Assembly: GCA_033220425.1 (NCBI GenBank)
Contig: CM065653.1
Span: 2,728,001-2,792,000 of the forward strand
Origin: Lepraria neglecta
Lineage: Eukaryota; Ascomycota; Lecanoromycetes; Lecanorales; Stereocaulaceae
Direction of reading: 5' to 3'
DNA length: 64,000 bases
The notes beneath the pieces are model-generated. The model searched no databases, was not told the origin of the DNA, and saw only the letters and a program-made list of their open reading frames with translations. The position numbers and the translations under genes were made by a program. Shown in pieces: positions 46,217 through 57,700 of the stretch. Each line of letters begins with the position of its first letter. Positions within the stretch are counted from its first letter, which is position 1.

Positions 46217-46629
46217 TATTAGAACTATTGGTTCTAACAGGACTATCCTGTAAGACAAGGTACTATAGACAGGACTAGTAGCTGAAGCGATGAGCGCAAC
46301 AAGCGACGTGCGCTTATAGTGCTCAAGAATGATAAGCGTAATAAGCGCCGTGCGCTCATAACGCTCATGGATTACTTGGTAGGATTTCTTATATCTATAT
46401 ATACGGGGCTTTGCCCACTGTTTGGAGCAGTGTATTCAACTTGGTTAATCTTCCTGGTACTCCTTGTACTATACTTTACTAGTTATCAATATAGAACGTA
46501 TTAATTACCTACACACACGAAGACTGCTATTCTACCTAAGTAACTCCTCTCCCACAGAAGTATAAGACACACGCAACCTATACCTAGTTATCGTACCGTT
46601 AGGTAAACGATTAGACGTAGGTCGTAACA
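46217..46629 (+). repeat. 3' LTR of the gypsy element (413 bp)
   Basis: Direct copy of 40087-40499, same length, followed by the TGTAT target duplication. A 61-codon open frame inside it is incidental. Confidence 0.92.
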
Positions 46630-46634
46630 TGTAT

Positions 46635-49600
46635 AAGAGGAGGTATTATGAATCCTAGGACTCCGGTATCTATAGGAGTGGCGGTAGGGTAATAATTATC
46701 TATCTTAAAACGCTATAATACCGTTATTAAATACGAACGCTGATATAGTATAATTCTAGTAGGATAACGTTCGATCTTAATACCCAAATAGCGAGTAGTA
46801 GGACCTATATCAATTATTCTGAATTTAGTACTAAGTTATTATTTAAGCTCGTTGACTTTTATAATCTCTATACCGACTATAAGTAGGTTATTAATATAAA
46901 GGGCGATATAGATAGTCTTATCCGTAGATATAAATACGTAGTAGTCTATAGTTATTCTTATAAAACCTAGTTAGGAGAGGAAGCTCTAAATAGTTATATA
47001 CTAGATACAAGGAGATTACTTTAGCCTATAGAGAGCTTTTCGTAGCTTATAGACCTTATTCGTCCCGTCTTCGAACTCCGTAGGCTAAACGATATAGATA
47101 AGCTTATCAAGAAGACCGTAGAGGAAGGTAGTAACTATATCTATTTAATCTATATAAAGGTCTCCTTTAGCGGCAGTTAAGATTATTAATCTATAAGAGA
47201 CTACCTTGATAATAGAGGCAAAAGTCTCCTTATAGTTAATACCCTGTTCTTATTAATAGCTATAGACTACCTACCGAGCCTTCTACTTAATAGAGCTATC
47301 TTCCTTCTTCTTAATATAGAAGACCTATTTTCTAGTAAGAGGCTTATAGAATAGGTTACCTATAGGAGGATCGACGAGGTCCTATATAGAGTTCTCTATT
47401 AGAGAATTATATTCTAACTATATAGCTTCTTTCTAAAGAGACTAATTAGCTATCTTTATAGCCTGCCGAAGAGTCTATAGTTCTTAAGGCTAAAGGTTAA
47501 GAGTCTCCTCTTTAGATAAGGCGCTGAGAACTTTTACTATATAGATATAAGACTTTAGCGTTAGTCCTTCTAAAATATTATTATCGCTAAATAGACGAAC
47601 GACTATATCCAAGAAATTAGTATAGTACTCCCTGAATTTTGTGCCTTTAGATCTCGTAGTATCTCTAGGCTAGAAGCTATTAGGGATCCGGTTCTTTAGA
47701 TTACAAGGTTTCTTTTTAGGTAGATTATTATCTTCCTTACTAGCTTTATTAGAAGAAGGCTCCTCTAAAGGTAGTAGAGAAAGGTTACTTAAACCCGTAG
47801 AAGAAAGGTCTATAGTAGGGACTATAAATAATAGTAAATTATTATATTCTAAACCTGTAAGGAGTAAATAATCTTGCTTAGTCTATAGGAATAGCGTTAT
47901 TTTAGACTCCCCTAGTTAGTAGATAGTATCCTTATTAACTTTAATATCTTAATAGGCAGTAACCTTCCTAGTCTTAGGGTTATAGATACGATAATTTATT
48001 CCCTTATATCTAATAAAGATACCTTACCAGGAGCGCTTATTAAGTTTACCTCTTAATATAGTCTTAGGAACAAGTACCTAAGCCCTACTCCTAAGGACTT
48101 TAAAATAGGAGATATTAGATATTTCGCTATTAAGAGTAAAGTAGAGAATAGTATTATTATCGAGGACTCTCGTAGGATATCTATTCTATATATAGCAGAT
48201 AGTAGAGATAATCTTATACTATAGGTGTTTTCCTAGGTACTTCTTAGCTATAATCGACCGAGTAGGTTCTATAAGAGTATAGTTCTTCCTCTTAGCCTTA
48301 CTATTCTAGGTATATATATAAGCGGCGGAGTATTCCTATTAGATACCTTTCTTAGTAAAGTAGGCCGAGAAACGGTAATTATAGAATTCAGTCCTAAGGT
48401 TAGTTCTCTATACCTTAACCTTCTATCCTAACTAGGTCTCTATTCTTATAACCTAGTCTACTATCTTCTCGAAAGTCTTATCCTTAGAGACTAATAGCTT
48501 AGTCTATATAGCCCCTATAGAGTTATCGGTAATAGTCTATATATACTTTTCTCTATAAATTCCTAGTAGAAAAGGTCCTTTAAGGTCGGAGTATAGCTTA
48601 TCTAGGAAATCGATAGTATATCTTATTGGCTTATAGGAAACTTATTCCTATTACCTCCCCTTTATATAATTACTATATATTTCTATTAGGGGATACCTAT
48701 AAAGATATAGTCCCTAGACGAGATATTAGACCTTCTAAAGACTGCTATATACGAGGTAAGTAAATCGCCGGTACTAAAGTATATATTCCTTATTATTTAT
48801 AGAAGTAGCTTATATATAGGTCTAAGGAGGCGTAGTAGCGATATTAAGGCTCTTAGTACTATAGATATTATTATTAATAGAGTTCTCGTAAACGATAGAG
48901 TTAGAAGTTATAGTTAAGTAAGCTTCAGCCCTATAGGGCGGAGTAATATAGAGTTAATAAAGATCTTCTCTTATATCTATATATCTAATAACTTCTCTAT
49001 TAAAAATAATATAGGAGGCCTCGTTAACGCCGTTTAGATATACCTTTATATACTTTATTACTAGATAAGTAGTACTAATAAGATTAGAGCCGACAGGACT
49101 ATAGAGTACGTTAGATAGGAGTATTTACCTTACTTCGCTAGATAGCTATAGGAGGGATAAAGTAACGTCGCTACGACCGAATACCTAGGTAATCTTATTT
49201 ATAGCAGTAACTATCTTCTCCTTAACCATTCGATAGCTAATAAACTAACTCCTATTACCGCAGATATAGTCGGTCGATCTAGAGTTAATTATCTAGATAT
49301 TCGGAGTATTTATAATTTGGCCTAAGAGTACTAGATTCGTACGAAGATAGTAGGATATAACCGGCTTTTTCGGAGAAGAAGATTTACTAGTAGTAGAAGA
49401 ATCCTCTAAGGATTTAGGCTTATTCAGATAAATACCGTCTATATAGCCTTTCTAATAGTAGATACGATAGTCCTTATTACGGTAATAGTAAGAAGGCTTC
49501 TAGTAACGCTTAGATCTATAATAGGAGCAAGAGTTATTGGAATTAGACTTAGGTATAGTCCTTATCTAGTAAGTAGAAACCTCGTTCTTTATTCCCTACT

Positions 49601-50337
49601 TATAATTAATTAGGCCCTTAATAGTATTATCGAAAGTAATAGAATTATCCTTCCGGGCCTTCTCGTTCAGGATAGTATAGTACTAATTCTACTTAGGACC
49701 TAGACTATTAAGAAGTATTAGAAGGATAATATCCTTAACCTTAATATTAAGGTTAGTTATTTCTATCTAGACTATCTTAAACTCAGCTAATATATTAGTA
49801 ATAGAGCCTTTATAAGAGATAGACGATAATTTAGATAATACAGCCTATTTAGCGGCCAGTCCTAAGGGGGTAAATTTCTCCTTTAGAAAATCCAAGGTCT
49901 AAGTAGATATCCGAGATAATAATATCTTAATATCCAAGAACTACTAGACGTCCTAAGAGTATATATATCCCAGTCAGGCAGAGGCCCGGCTATCCTAAGT
50001 ATTCTAAGAGTTCTAATCTCTTAGACTCTCAGCTTTTACAGCCTTAGTAGACCTATTAGGAGCGGGGCTAGGGCGAGGATAAGTACTATTAATATATTTA
50101 ATAAGGAGGGCGTTAGCAAGAGTAAATTATATATTACGCTACTAGGTCTTAAAGTTATCAGGGCCTTTAAGCTTGGTAAAGGCGAATAAACTATATCCTT
50201 CCTCTATAATAAGAAGGTAGGTAGGGTAGAGTATAGTAGTAGAAGGGAGGAGGAGTTAATCTTAAATAATAGTATTTTTGAAAAAAAGTGCAGCGGAAGT
50301 AGTAAGTAGATTATTTTAAACCCCCGGGCTTATAACC
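46635..50337 (-). pseudogene. Copia gag-pol 5' part (gag, protease, integrase, reverse transcriptase)
   Basis: The larger part of the copia coding region on the minus strand, with many TAG and TAA stops. The reverse transcriptase active site near 46888-46905 reads YINNLLIVG where copia has YVDDLLIVG; both Asp codons have become Asn by G-to-A change. A degenerate zinc-knuckle-like stretch lies near 49490-49540. Expected order on this strand is gag (near 50.2 kb), integrase (middle), reverse transcriptase (near 47 kb). All enzymatic functions are lost. Confidence 0.82.
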
Positions 50338-50500
50338 TGTTGTAATAGCAGAAAACACTCAATTAACTGACTAGCTAATAGATAGGAATCTATAGAGTAC
50401 TAATAGACATCTCTGTCTGTTTACTAATACTTCTGCCTGTGACTAGCGGAGAAGGACAATGGAATCGCATAAAGAGCAATCAGGCAACCAGATTGCAACA
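50338..50500 (-). repeat. 5' LTR of the copia element (163 bp)
   Basis: Outer end TTGCAACA is followed by the GCCAT target duplication. The inner end adjoins the primer binding site. Confidence 0.92.
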
Positions 50501-50505
50501 GCCAT

Positions 50506-50853
50506 GCAGCAAGTTGGGCCATCCCATGACGCCCAATACCCTATTTTATTGGTAGATGTGTATAGAGGATGTTTCTATAGAATAACATTCTCAATAGCTT
50601 TGCGCTTTCCAATTCCGATGCTCAAAGCTAGATCATAAAAGCAAGCAAACAACGCGATTATCAATCATTTCGATAGTGCATCCCTGCACATAGCTCATAC
50701 AAAAATCTCGGCAGACAGCCGATTATATTGAGACAACTGCAGTAAAGTCAGCTAATGATTCGACTACGAGCACGCATGTGCCACCTTACATTATCCGAAC
50801 ACGCATACGTATCTCGAATGATTTGTATAGAATCATCACAGGAGGCCGGCGTG
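50506..50853. other. Spacer 3' of the 7-TM gene
   Basis: No gene seen; presumed 3' flank of the minus-strand gene next door. Confidence 0.35.
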
Positions 50854-52027
50854 TCAGAAGGTGGATCCCGGCCGATGAATGTTCGCATGCCAGTCAAGGT
50901 AGAGCTGGGCACCGCAATTGAAACATGTAGATCCTTTTGGATCATCGGCGAAGTTTTTGTCAGAGGACTTCTTGGAGAACCACTGGCACTTTTGGTATAA
51001 GTAACTCAACTTGATTCTTTGTTGGTCCGAAGCCTGGCTTTTGGATACGAAAAGGGTTCGGAAGGCCGTCAGAGAGACCATTAGTACCGCAACAGACTTC
51101 AAACTGCTGCCAGAAGGTTTCCCAGATGTCGAAGTCGCTGGCGTGGACCTGAGATATGCGGATGATGGCAATGATGATCATGCAGACGCCGAGGCTGAGG
51201 AAGAAGCCAATACCGAGCGTTTGGCGAAGACCGATCTTGACCTTCCACATCAATAACGGCGGTATAACGAGGACTGAGGATGTCAGTAACCATGTTGAAA
51301 GAGCAATGGTGAACTCACTCATCAGATCTGTTATAATGTCAAGACATATCGTCATAGCTTCGACAGCCAAGGTCCTCTAAAAGTAGTATAGATCATCGCA
51401 GAGCACTGCGCAGACGACTTGTCAGAGGGACATTCAAAGTCTTCAGGACGCATTTGGTAAGGAATAGCTTACGATCTTGTTGGCCAAATTCGGAACAAAC
51501 AATGAAGCTTGCGCATGCATTAAATACAAAAGCAACAGCGGTAACACCCACGGGCAATTTTCCAATACAGTAACATGGCTCGTTGTCGGTCAATGAGTAG
51601 CCTGAAGAAGTAGAGATAGCAGAACTTGACGGCAAAGATGCAAGCCCAAGTAAGGGTCCCAAAGGCATAGGTATAGTCCTGGATCTTAGAGATTGCCTTG
51701 CTGACTTCCTCTAATGGGATTTCGGCTGTTTTTACGGAGCTTTGAGCCGATTGAGCGGCCTCCAGTTGATACAGTGGTGACAATCCTACGTTCATCAGGA
51801 CTGTTGCAGAAACTAGGCAGACACAAGAGAACAGGAGCATAGCATCGTCGATGATTCGCTGCTGCCCTTTGTGGAAGCGTATAATCGTTCGTTCGATGGC
51901 TCCAATGAAAGCAAGTCCACAAAACGTGCAAGTGACACCCTAGAGCTATTAGCCATTATTTTGCCAGAGGGGTTCAGTGTCCAACCCTGAAAGCGACCTC
52001 AGGTATCGAGATGTCTGTTGAGCCCAT
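50854..52027 (-). pseudogene. Seven-TM rhodopsin-like fungal membrane protein, two apparent frameshifts
   Basis: ATG at 52027 begins MGSTDISIPEVAFR, then an intron of about 46 nt to 51942. Membrane helices follow in order: VTCTFCGLAFIGAIE, AMLLFSCVCLVSATVLM, FGTLTWACIFAVKFCYLYFF, then VTAVAFVFNACASFIV, IALSTWLLTSSVLVIPPLL, LGIGFFLSLGVCMIIIAII and VAVLMVSLTAFRTLFV. The blocks WKVKIGLRQTLGIGFFLSLGVCMI and SLTAFRTLFVSKS are typical of the fungal rhodopsin-like domain family found in CFEM-GPCR-type proteins, though no CFEM domain is present. Two frame changes are needed, near 51565 (after YWKIARG) and near 51115 (after FWQQ), and neither has GT-AG signals. So this is a disrupted gene or carries sequence errors. 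Ligand unknown. Confidence 0.65.
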
Positions 52028-52419
52028 TGCGGCGTTGGAACTGCACAAGCAATACTATTGTAGACGTAAAATCGAGGGTTTAAGGGTCAAACATTCAAGA
52101 GTCTATGCTTGAAGCAGCGTCTGCTCTATTTGAAAAGATGAGTATGAAATAAGACTTGCAAGTTAAAAAACCACACATGATGAGAGAGTATACAGTCTTC
52201 TGACCTTGCATTGGAAGTAATGAGATCGAAACTATGACATCGTTCTCTGCATTTTCACCACACCACTAAGGACATCTGCAAAACTTTCTCGAAGCAGGGG
52301 AAAGGCACAATTAGCTCACCGCTCGAGATCTCGCATGGAACGATCCGGCCTATGAGAAGGGAGCGGTTCTACCTACAACCAATCGATTGGGTTCACTCAA
52401 GAGGCTGAGAACTACAAGG
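52028..52419. other. Intergenic, presumed promoter of the 7-TM gene
   Basis: No gene or repeat recognised. Confidence 0.35.
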
Positions 52420-52611
52420 GTTCACCGCTCAGTGGGCCAAACCGCTGAGTGGGCCACAGGCCCCAAAGCTACCCCGCAAGTCGTCGTCTAGGCGACATAT
52501 TGATTCCCCGGAAAACTCCGGATTCCTGCTCCGAGGGGGAGCCCTCTAGGGGCCTGACTCCAAGGCAGCTTCTGGCGGGGTGGCTCAGCGGTTTGGCCCA
52601 CTCCGGTGAAC
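52420..52611 (+). mobile_element. Small foldback/MITE-like element, copy 2
   Basis: Inverted ends begin GTTCACCG and continue AGTGGGCCAAACCGCTGAG; the right arm is the inverted copy. The ends match the element at 19006-19208 (GGTTCACC...AGTGGGCCAAACC). It is 192 bp and non-coding. A 130-codon open frame running out of it (52449-52841) is not supported as a gene. No certain target duplication is seen. Confidence 0.7.
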
Positions 52612-52998
52612 GCTTCTACGATCCGGCGGCACAGTCCATGATCGACAAAATAATACAAGATCATGGCGACAGGATCGAAGCCCGCCGCAAAGGCTGCATG
52701 AATCGCAGACAGTCAAGCTCCGGTCGATCTTCGACCTCTGCCATATTGAGAGATAGTGGGACTGGTGTGGTGTGTAGAGTTGGTAAAGCTTTGACGCGAG
52801 GGTTTCGTTCGTCACGTGCCCTCCCGCTAGGCTCGAAATAGAACTAGACAGTCTTCATCGCGCATATTAGACGATAACTGCAACTCTCAAGCCGAATGGA
52901 GGGTTAGATGAACTAGACAATACAAAGGCTTCGTTTACCTAACAAGTTATCGTATACATATCCTAGCAGTTGAATCTGTCTCGCTCATCTTGCCCACG

Positions 52999-53457
52999 AT
53001 GCCGTCAACCATAGAAATTCCACTGCCTTACCGACTTCTTTTCCTCTACATTGAACCCCTAGGCGCGTTCTTCGGAGTCTTTGTCAACCTCTTCGCCCCA
53101 ATCACCTACCTCAAAAGCCTCTCTCCACAAGCTACAGCTGCGACATATTCTCCCCTTGATCAGCCGATTTACGACCAACTCGCTGCTCACCTTCTCTTCT
53201 TCGCTTGGGCTCAAGCAATTGTCTTGCGATCGACCTCAGATGTCTATGTCTGGAAGGTCTTACTGTTCGGCATGGCATTGTGTGACGTGCTCCATCTGTG
53301 GGCTTCCTACAATATATTGGGTGCAGAGGTGTTTTCCAATCCAGCAAGATGGAGATGGGAGGAGTGGGTGAACTTCGTGATGCTCTACGGGCCGGGAGGA
53401 TTGAGGCTGGCTTTCTGTGCAGGAGTTGGGCTCGGGAAGGAGGGAAAGACGGAATAA
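52999..53457 (+). CDS. Small fungal integral membrane protein, DUF7704-like
   Basis: Single exon, 152 residues from ATG at 52999 to TAA at 53455-53457. It begins MPSTIEIPLPYRLLFLYIEPLGAFFGVFVN, then has about four hydrophobic helices: YRLLFLYIEPLGAFFGVFVNL, LLFFAWAQAIVL, VWKVLLFGMALCDVLHLWASY and NFVMLYGPGGLRLAFCAGVGL. The start IPLPYRLLFLYIEP and the RW.WEEWVN segment are, as I recall, typical of the uncharacterised fungal DUF7704 family. Function unknown. It looks intact, and no intron is needed. Confidence 0.72.
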   Translation: MPSTIEIPLPYRLLFLYIEPLGAFFGVFVNLFAPITYLKSLSPQATAATYSPLDQPIYDQLAAHLLFFAWAQAIVLRSTSDVYVWKVLLFGMALCDVLHLWASYNILGAEVFSNPARWRWEEWVNFVMLYGPGGLRLAFCAGVGLGKEGKTE

Positions 53458-54797
53458 TAGAGTAGACGTGCTTGCATGGCGATCCTGTATCGTTCGGGCA
53501 CGGGTCCCAGATCTCAGCTGCAAAGCGTGCAATACGCAGGGCTTTAACATGGGACTGTGAGCTCCACCTATAAATGAGACGAAGCGGTGCAGGAGTAACG
53601 GGGAACGGACGCTCGGAAATGATGATGTTTCGAATTCGGCGGAGGGATCTCCTTGTGGCAGGGGCTTCTTCCGCTCAACAGCAGAGATGTTAGACAGCTA
53701 GCACACCACCTCAAGGGCCAGAAAAAATGTGCGAGAACACCCTTGTCCCTGGCGGATGCGTTGGCGAACTCTTCTGTGCCGCCGTCACTGCGACAGACAA
53801 GCCGCGAATCCTTCAAATCCAATTCCACAAGGATGAACGCCTGCAGGCAGCGCTTGATCTCGGGGATTACGGTCCGCTGCAATTGACAGACGGGATGGAA
53901 TAAGCCTCCATATCCTATGCCCCTTTGAGAAACCTAAGCGTTCATACTACCCGATCAAGGCTAAGGTTTCGCCAGTGGCGCATCGTATTGATGTACGAAT
54001 CCTAATATCGGGCGTTCGTTGGCTTGATAGTGTAAAATACAATGCAACGATCTTTTTTGAGCCGCCATTATGCGCCTGCGCCAATCCTAGCGTTTTGTGG
54101 GTGGAGCGATCTTGTGGTCGTTGACGAGGTGTCCACTACATCTCGCTAGCGCCTTACCCTCATACATCAGCTCTTGCAAATCGAAAAGGAGTAGCAAAGC
54201 TCACTGTTCCAGGTTCAGCTGTAATAACGACAAGCTGCCAGGCAGGACGGTTCCTGCCGCTGCGCCCCCAAAAAAAGAAAGGGTTTTTTACGGCTGGGGT
54301 GAGTCGGCCTTTAGCTCTTGGTATGAGTCCTCGAGGCGATTGAGAAGTGACTCAAATACAAGTACGAAATAGTGTAATTTCTTTCCTCGACCTCACCATG
54401 GGTCTCACCCTACCTTATGTTTTCCCTCAATTCTTTGAGCAAAACAATTTGTAAGCTGACTCTGAGTCAGAAGTAGACCGAACTAGAAGTGTCCTGAGGC
54501 AACAAAAAATTCAGCTCGCACCCGGGCTCGCTCTTTCCTCGAGCCAGTCAGTTGTGTAAGGTAGAATGGGTCTGCCCTGCCGTTCGAGGCCAACGAAAAC
54601 ACAGTCAGCCTTAGCGGGCATGACCTAACTTCTCGTGGTCCTTTGTGTTACTTGAAATATTCAACACCTCACCTCTGATGAGGCCCATTATTATTGTGTC
54701 CTGACCGGCTGTTTGCTATAACATTTTGGTAGCTTGGATTGCTAGTCCCTACACAAATCCAGCAGACTCCAAGGTAGTACCTGTACAATCACCAATC
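53458..54797. other. Intergenic stretch, no supported gene
   Basis: Short open frames on both strands (for example 53568-53882 minus and 54097-54372 plus) have no recognisable motifs. The 3' part should hold the promoter of the ABC transporter. Confidence 0.45.
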
Positions 54798-57700
54798 ATG
54801 ACAGCTCACATGACTGCCATCGACAAGCCACAGGACTTGCGTCACATTCTCAGCTATACTGTACCGGGCACAGTCCTTGCATACTACATCCTTGCACTCA
54901 CAATCAGTGTCTTGACACTCCAGAACCTGAAAGCCCAGGACCGGAAGACACCTTACAAAGTACTACTCTGGCTAATTGCCTTGGTTCTTCTATCATACAT
55001 CATTGAGGCCGGTTTGCTTCTCACTGACACTTTTGCAAATGAAGCCCTCAATTCGTCCACTGATTCTAATGTGAGTCCATTGTTCCATATACTATACGAA
55101 GTCAAGCGATCAAGACTCCCTGACGAACCTCACAGGTATACGCCCTCTCGAACGTGCTGACGTGGATGATCCTCCTCGGTTCCTTTGATGTCAAATCATC
55201 CGTCTGGTATCCTCACTGCGGGACATGGCTCATCACACTCGTTGCCGAAGCCATCCTCTTCGCCCTTGGTCTTAGTCACGGCTCTACCCCTAGCGCTTTC
55301 CTCTATGCTCAGACAATCATCATAGCCTGCCGGCTGATAGTCCTGGTCTTACTCCCAACAATCCTGTTTGTGAGACCTTTGGGACGACGAGCTGCGGACG
55401 AAGAATCTGCACCTCTGCTTGGTCAAAGCAAAACCCAATCAGCCAATGCGAGCTTGCCCACAGGAGACTCGAAATACGGTTCAATCCCAGCCTCTTCTGA
55501 TGATACAGAGGTCGAAGACGAGGACGAAGACAACGAATATGAGCGTAAGGAAGCTAAGAAGAAAAAAGAGTTGGAGGATAGGCTTCTGGCCAACGGGAAC
55601 TGGTTTACGTATGTTCGAATTCTCTACCTTCACGTCCACCATAAGGTGTCATCCAGCCCTTCTGTTTACTCCTAGACGCGATCATACTCCCCGCGTCAAC
55701 CGTGTCGTAGAGATTTTCAGGTGGAACTGACTGTCAAGTAGTTATGCCTGTTCTTTCTCGATGTTCGTACCCCTTCTTTGGCCCACAAAACAGCAATTGC
55801 TACACCTGAACCTCGTCGGAGTTTTCATATGCATCGCTGGCACCCGAGCTCTCAACCTTCTTCAGCCGCGCCAATTTGGGATTGTGCTCGACCGTCTCAG
55901 CATGGTGGAAGGCGAAGCCTGGTTCAAGGACCTTGCATTCCAAGTTTTCTTATATATTTTCTACGGTTTGTTTAGATCTCAGGTCTTGCGTCCTATCAGA
56001 GGCAGGCTCTGGCTACCCATTGAACAAAATGCATCGAAATCCCTGCAGAAAGCGGCCTACAATCAGATCATGGATCTGTCCCATGACTTCCATTCAGACA
56101 AGCAATCAGGCGAACTCTACGAGTCCATCTCCCAAGGCAATTCCGTTGTCCATCTATTGAGAACCATCCTCTTTGATCTCTTGCCAGTACTTGTAGACTT
56201 GGTGGTGACAGTGGCCTATCTGTACAGTTTCCCCTGTTCCAACCCATCCGCCCAAATGCAACTCGGGATTATGCGCTGACAGAATCCTAGGTACCATGTA
56301 TTTGGTCCTTACCTGGCCTTGATACTCGCTGCTACAACAGTGATTTATATTTGGTCGTCCACTTACTTCGTTGCCAAACAGACTGCAACCCATCGCGAAA
56401 CAAACAGTCTCGTGAGGAAAGAATTCCAAATGATGTACGACACCGTCGGAGGATGGAACACAGTCTCTTACTTCACCCGATTCCCATATGAGAAGAGCCG
56501 CTACTCCGACATCGTTGGTTCGTCACCCAAATTCTTTGATTGATCAAGGCCTGATAAAGGCTAACCACCGAACTTCTAGCTTCGCGATATGCACTACAAG
56601 TGAAAGAATATTCAACCTACTATCTGGGAGACATTGTAGAAGGGACACTCTTTGAGCTAGGCCTGATGTCCGCAGGTTTTCTGGCAATCTACCAAATCGT
56701 GCACGCGAAACAGCCAATAGGTAGCTTCGCTATGCTTGTCGCATTATGGCAAACCGTCCAATCCAACATTGGGCGCTTGGTTGGAACAAGGCGCGACTTT
56801 CTTGAAAATATGATAGACGCCGAAGCATTGCGAGAGTTGTTCCAAAAGGACCCCACGATAAAGGATGGCTCTCAACTTTTTCGATTCAGACGTGGCTCTG
56901 TCCACCTTCGTGACGTGAAGTTCTCCTACGATGGAGAGAAAGGAATAATCAAGGACTTCAACTTCCATGCCGAACCCGGTCAGCGTGTTGCTTTGGTCGG
57001 AGAAACAGGCGGCGGCAAGTCCACCATTTTGAAGCTGCTCTTTCGTTTCTATGACGCTCAAAAAGGCAGCATCATGATCGACGGCCAGGACATCAAGAGT
57101 GTCACCCTCGAAAGCTTACGGAATTGCATTGGCGTGGTACCTCAGGATCCCTCGCTTTTCAATGACACGATTATGCAGAACGTGCGATACTCGAAGCTAG
57201 ACGCCACCGATGACGAGGTCTATGAAGCATGCAAGGCCGCGTCTATTCACGACAAGATCCTTCAATTTCCCAAAGCCTACGCATCGAGAGTTGGTGAAAA
57301 TGGTGTCAAGCTTTCTGGAGGCGAATTGCAAAGGATTGCGATAGCTAGGGTCCTTCTCAAAAAGCCTAAGATCATCCTTCTAGACGAAGCCACAAGCGCT
57401 GTTGACACCGAGACAGAGAGTCGCATACAGGAAGCTCTAAAAAATCTGATGTACGGACGGACTACCTTTACAGTAGCCCACAGACTGAGCACAGTGTCCG
57501 ATGCTGATATCATACTGGTCATTAAAGACGGTTCGATTGTCGAACAGGGGCCGCCGCAGGAATTGCTCAAAGCCAAAGGAAAATACTTTGATTTGTGGTC
57601 CAAACAGGTTGGTATCACAGCCATTCCTAAGGATGACTCCAAGCCGGACGATACCGAAGACTTGAAGCCGAGTAAATCACATCAAAGCATAGACAAGAAC

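Larger units (their letters stand above)
40087..46629 (+). mobile_element. RIP-mutated gypsy-class LTR retrotransposon with chromodomain (chromovirus), nested in the copia element
   Basis: LTRs of 413 bp at 40087-40499 and 46217-46629 begin TATTAGAAC (ancestrally perhaps TGTTAGAAC) and end GTAACA. TGTAT flanks both sides (40082-40086 and 46630-46634). A purine tract GGAGGGGGGGCTAG precedes the right LTR. The interior encodes relics of gag, protease, reverse transcriptase, RNase H, integrase and chromodomain in the standard chromovirus order on the plus strand. It inserted into the copia element after that element landed. Length is 6,543 bp. It is very AT-rich with dense transition-type stops. 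Confidence 0.93.
39199..50500 (-). mobile_element. RIP-mutated copia (Ty1/copia) LTR retrotransposon, interrupted by a gypsy element
   Basis: LTRs of 163 bp at 39199-39361 and 50338-50500 have inverted ends TGTTGCAA...TTGCAACA. GCCAT flanks both sides (39194-39198 and 50501-50505). Read on the minus strand, the 5' LTR is the right one. It is followed by GGTTATAAGCCCGGG, the half initiator-tRNA-Met primer site with one G-to-A change, and the 3' LTR is preceded by the purine tract GAGGGGAG (39362-39370 complement). Without the insertion at 40087-46629 the element is about 4.75 kb, a normal copia length. The interior is very AT-rich with stops throughout, as expected of RIP. Inserted about 250 bp upstream of the decayed gene at 35.5-38.9 kb. 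Confidence 0.93.

Noticed and set aside
46319-46504. 61-codon open frame with a hydrophobic stretch
   Set aside because: Located inside the 3' LTR of the gypsy element; incidental.
52449-52841. 130-codon plus-strand open frame
   Set aside because: Its first half is the inverted-repeat element at 52420-52611 and the rest has no motif.
53568-53882. 104-codon minus-strand open frame, overlapped by another on the plus strand
   Set aside because: Overlapping open frames in a GC-balanced gap, with no conserved-looking motif.
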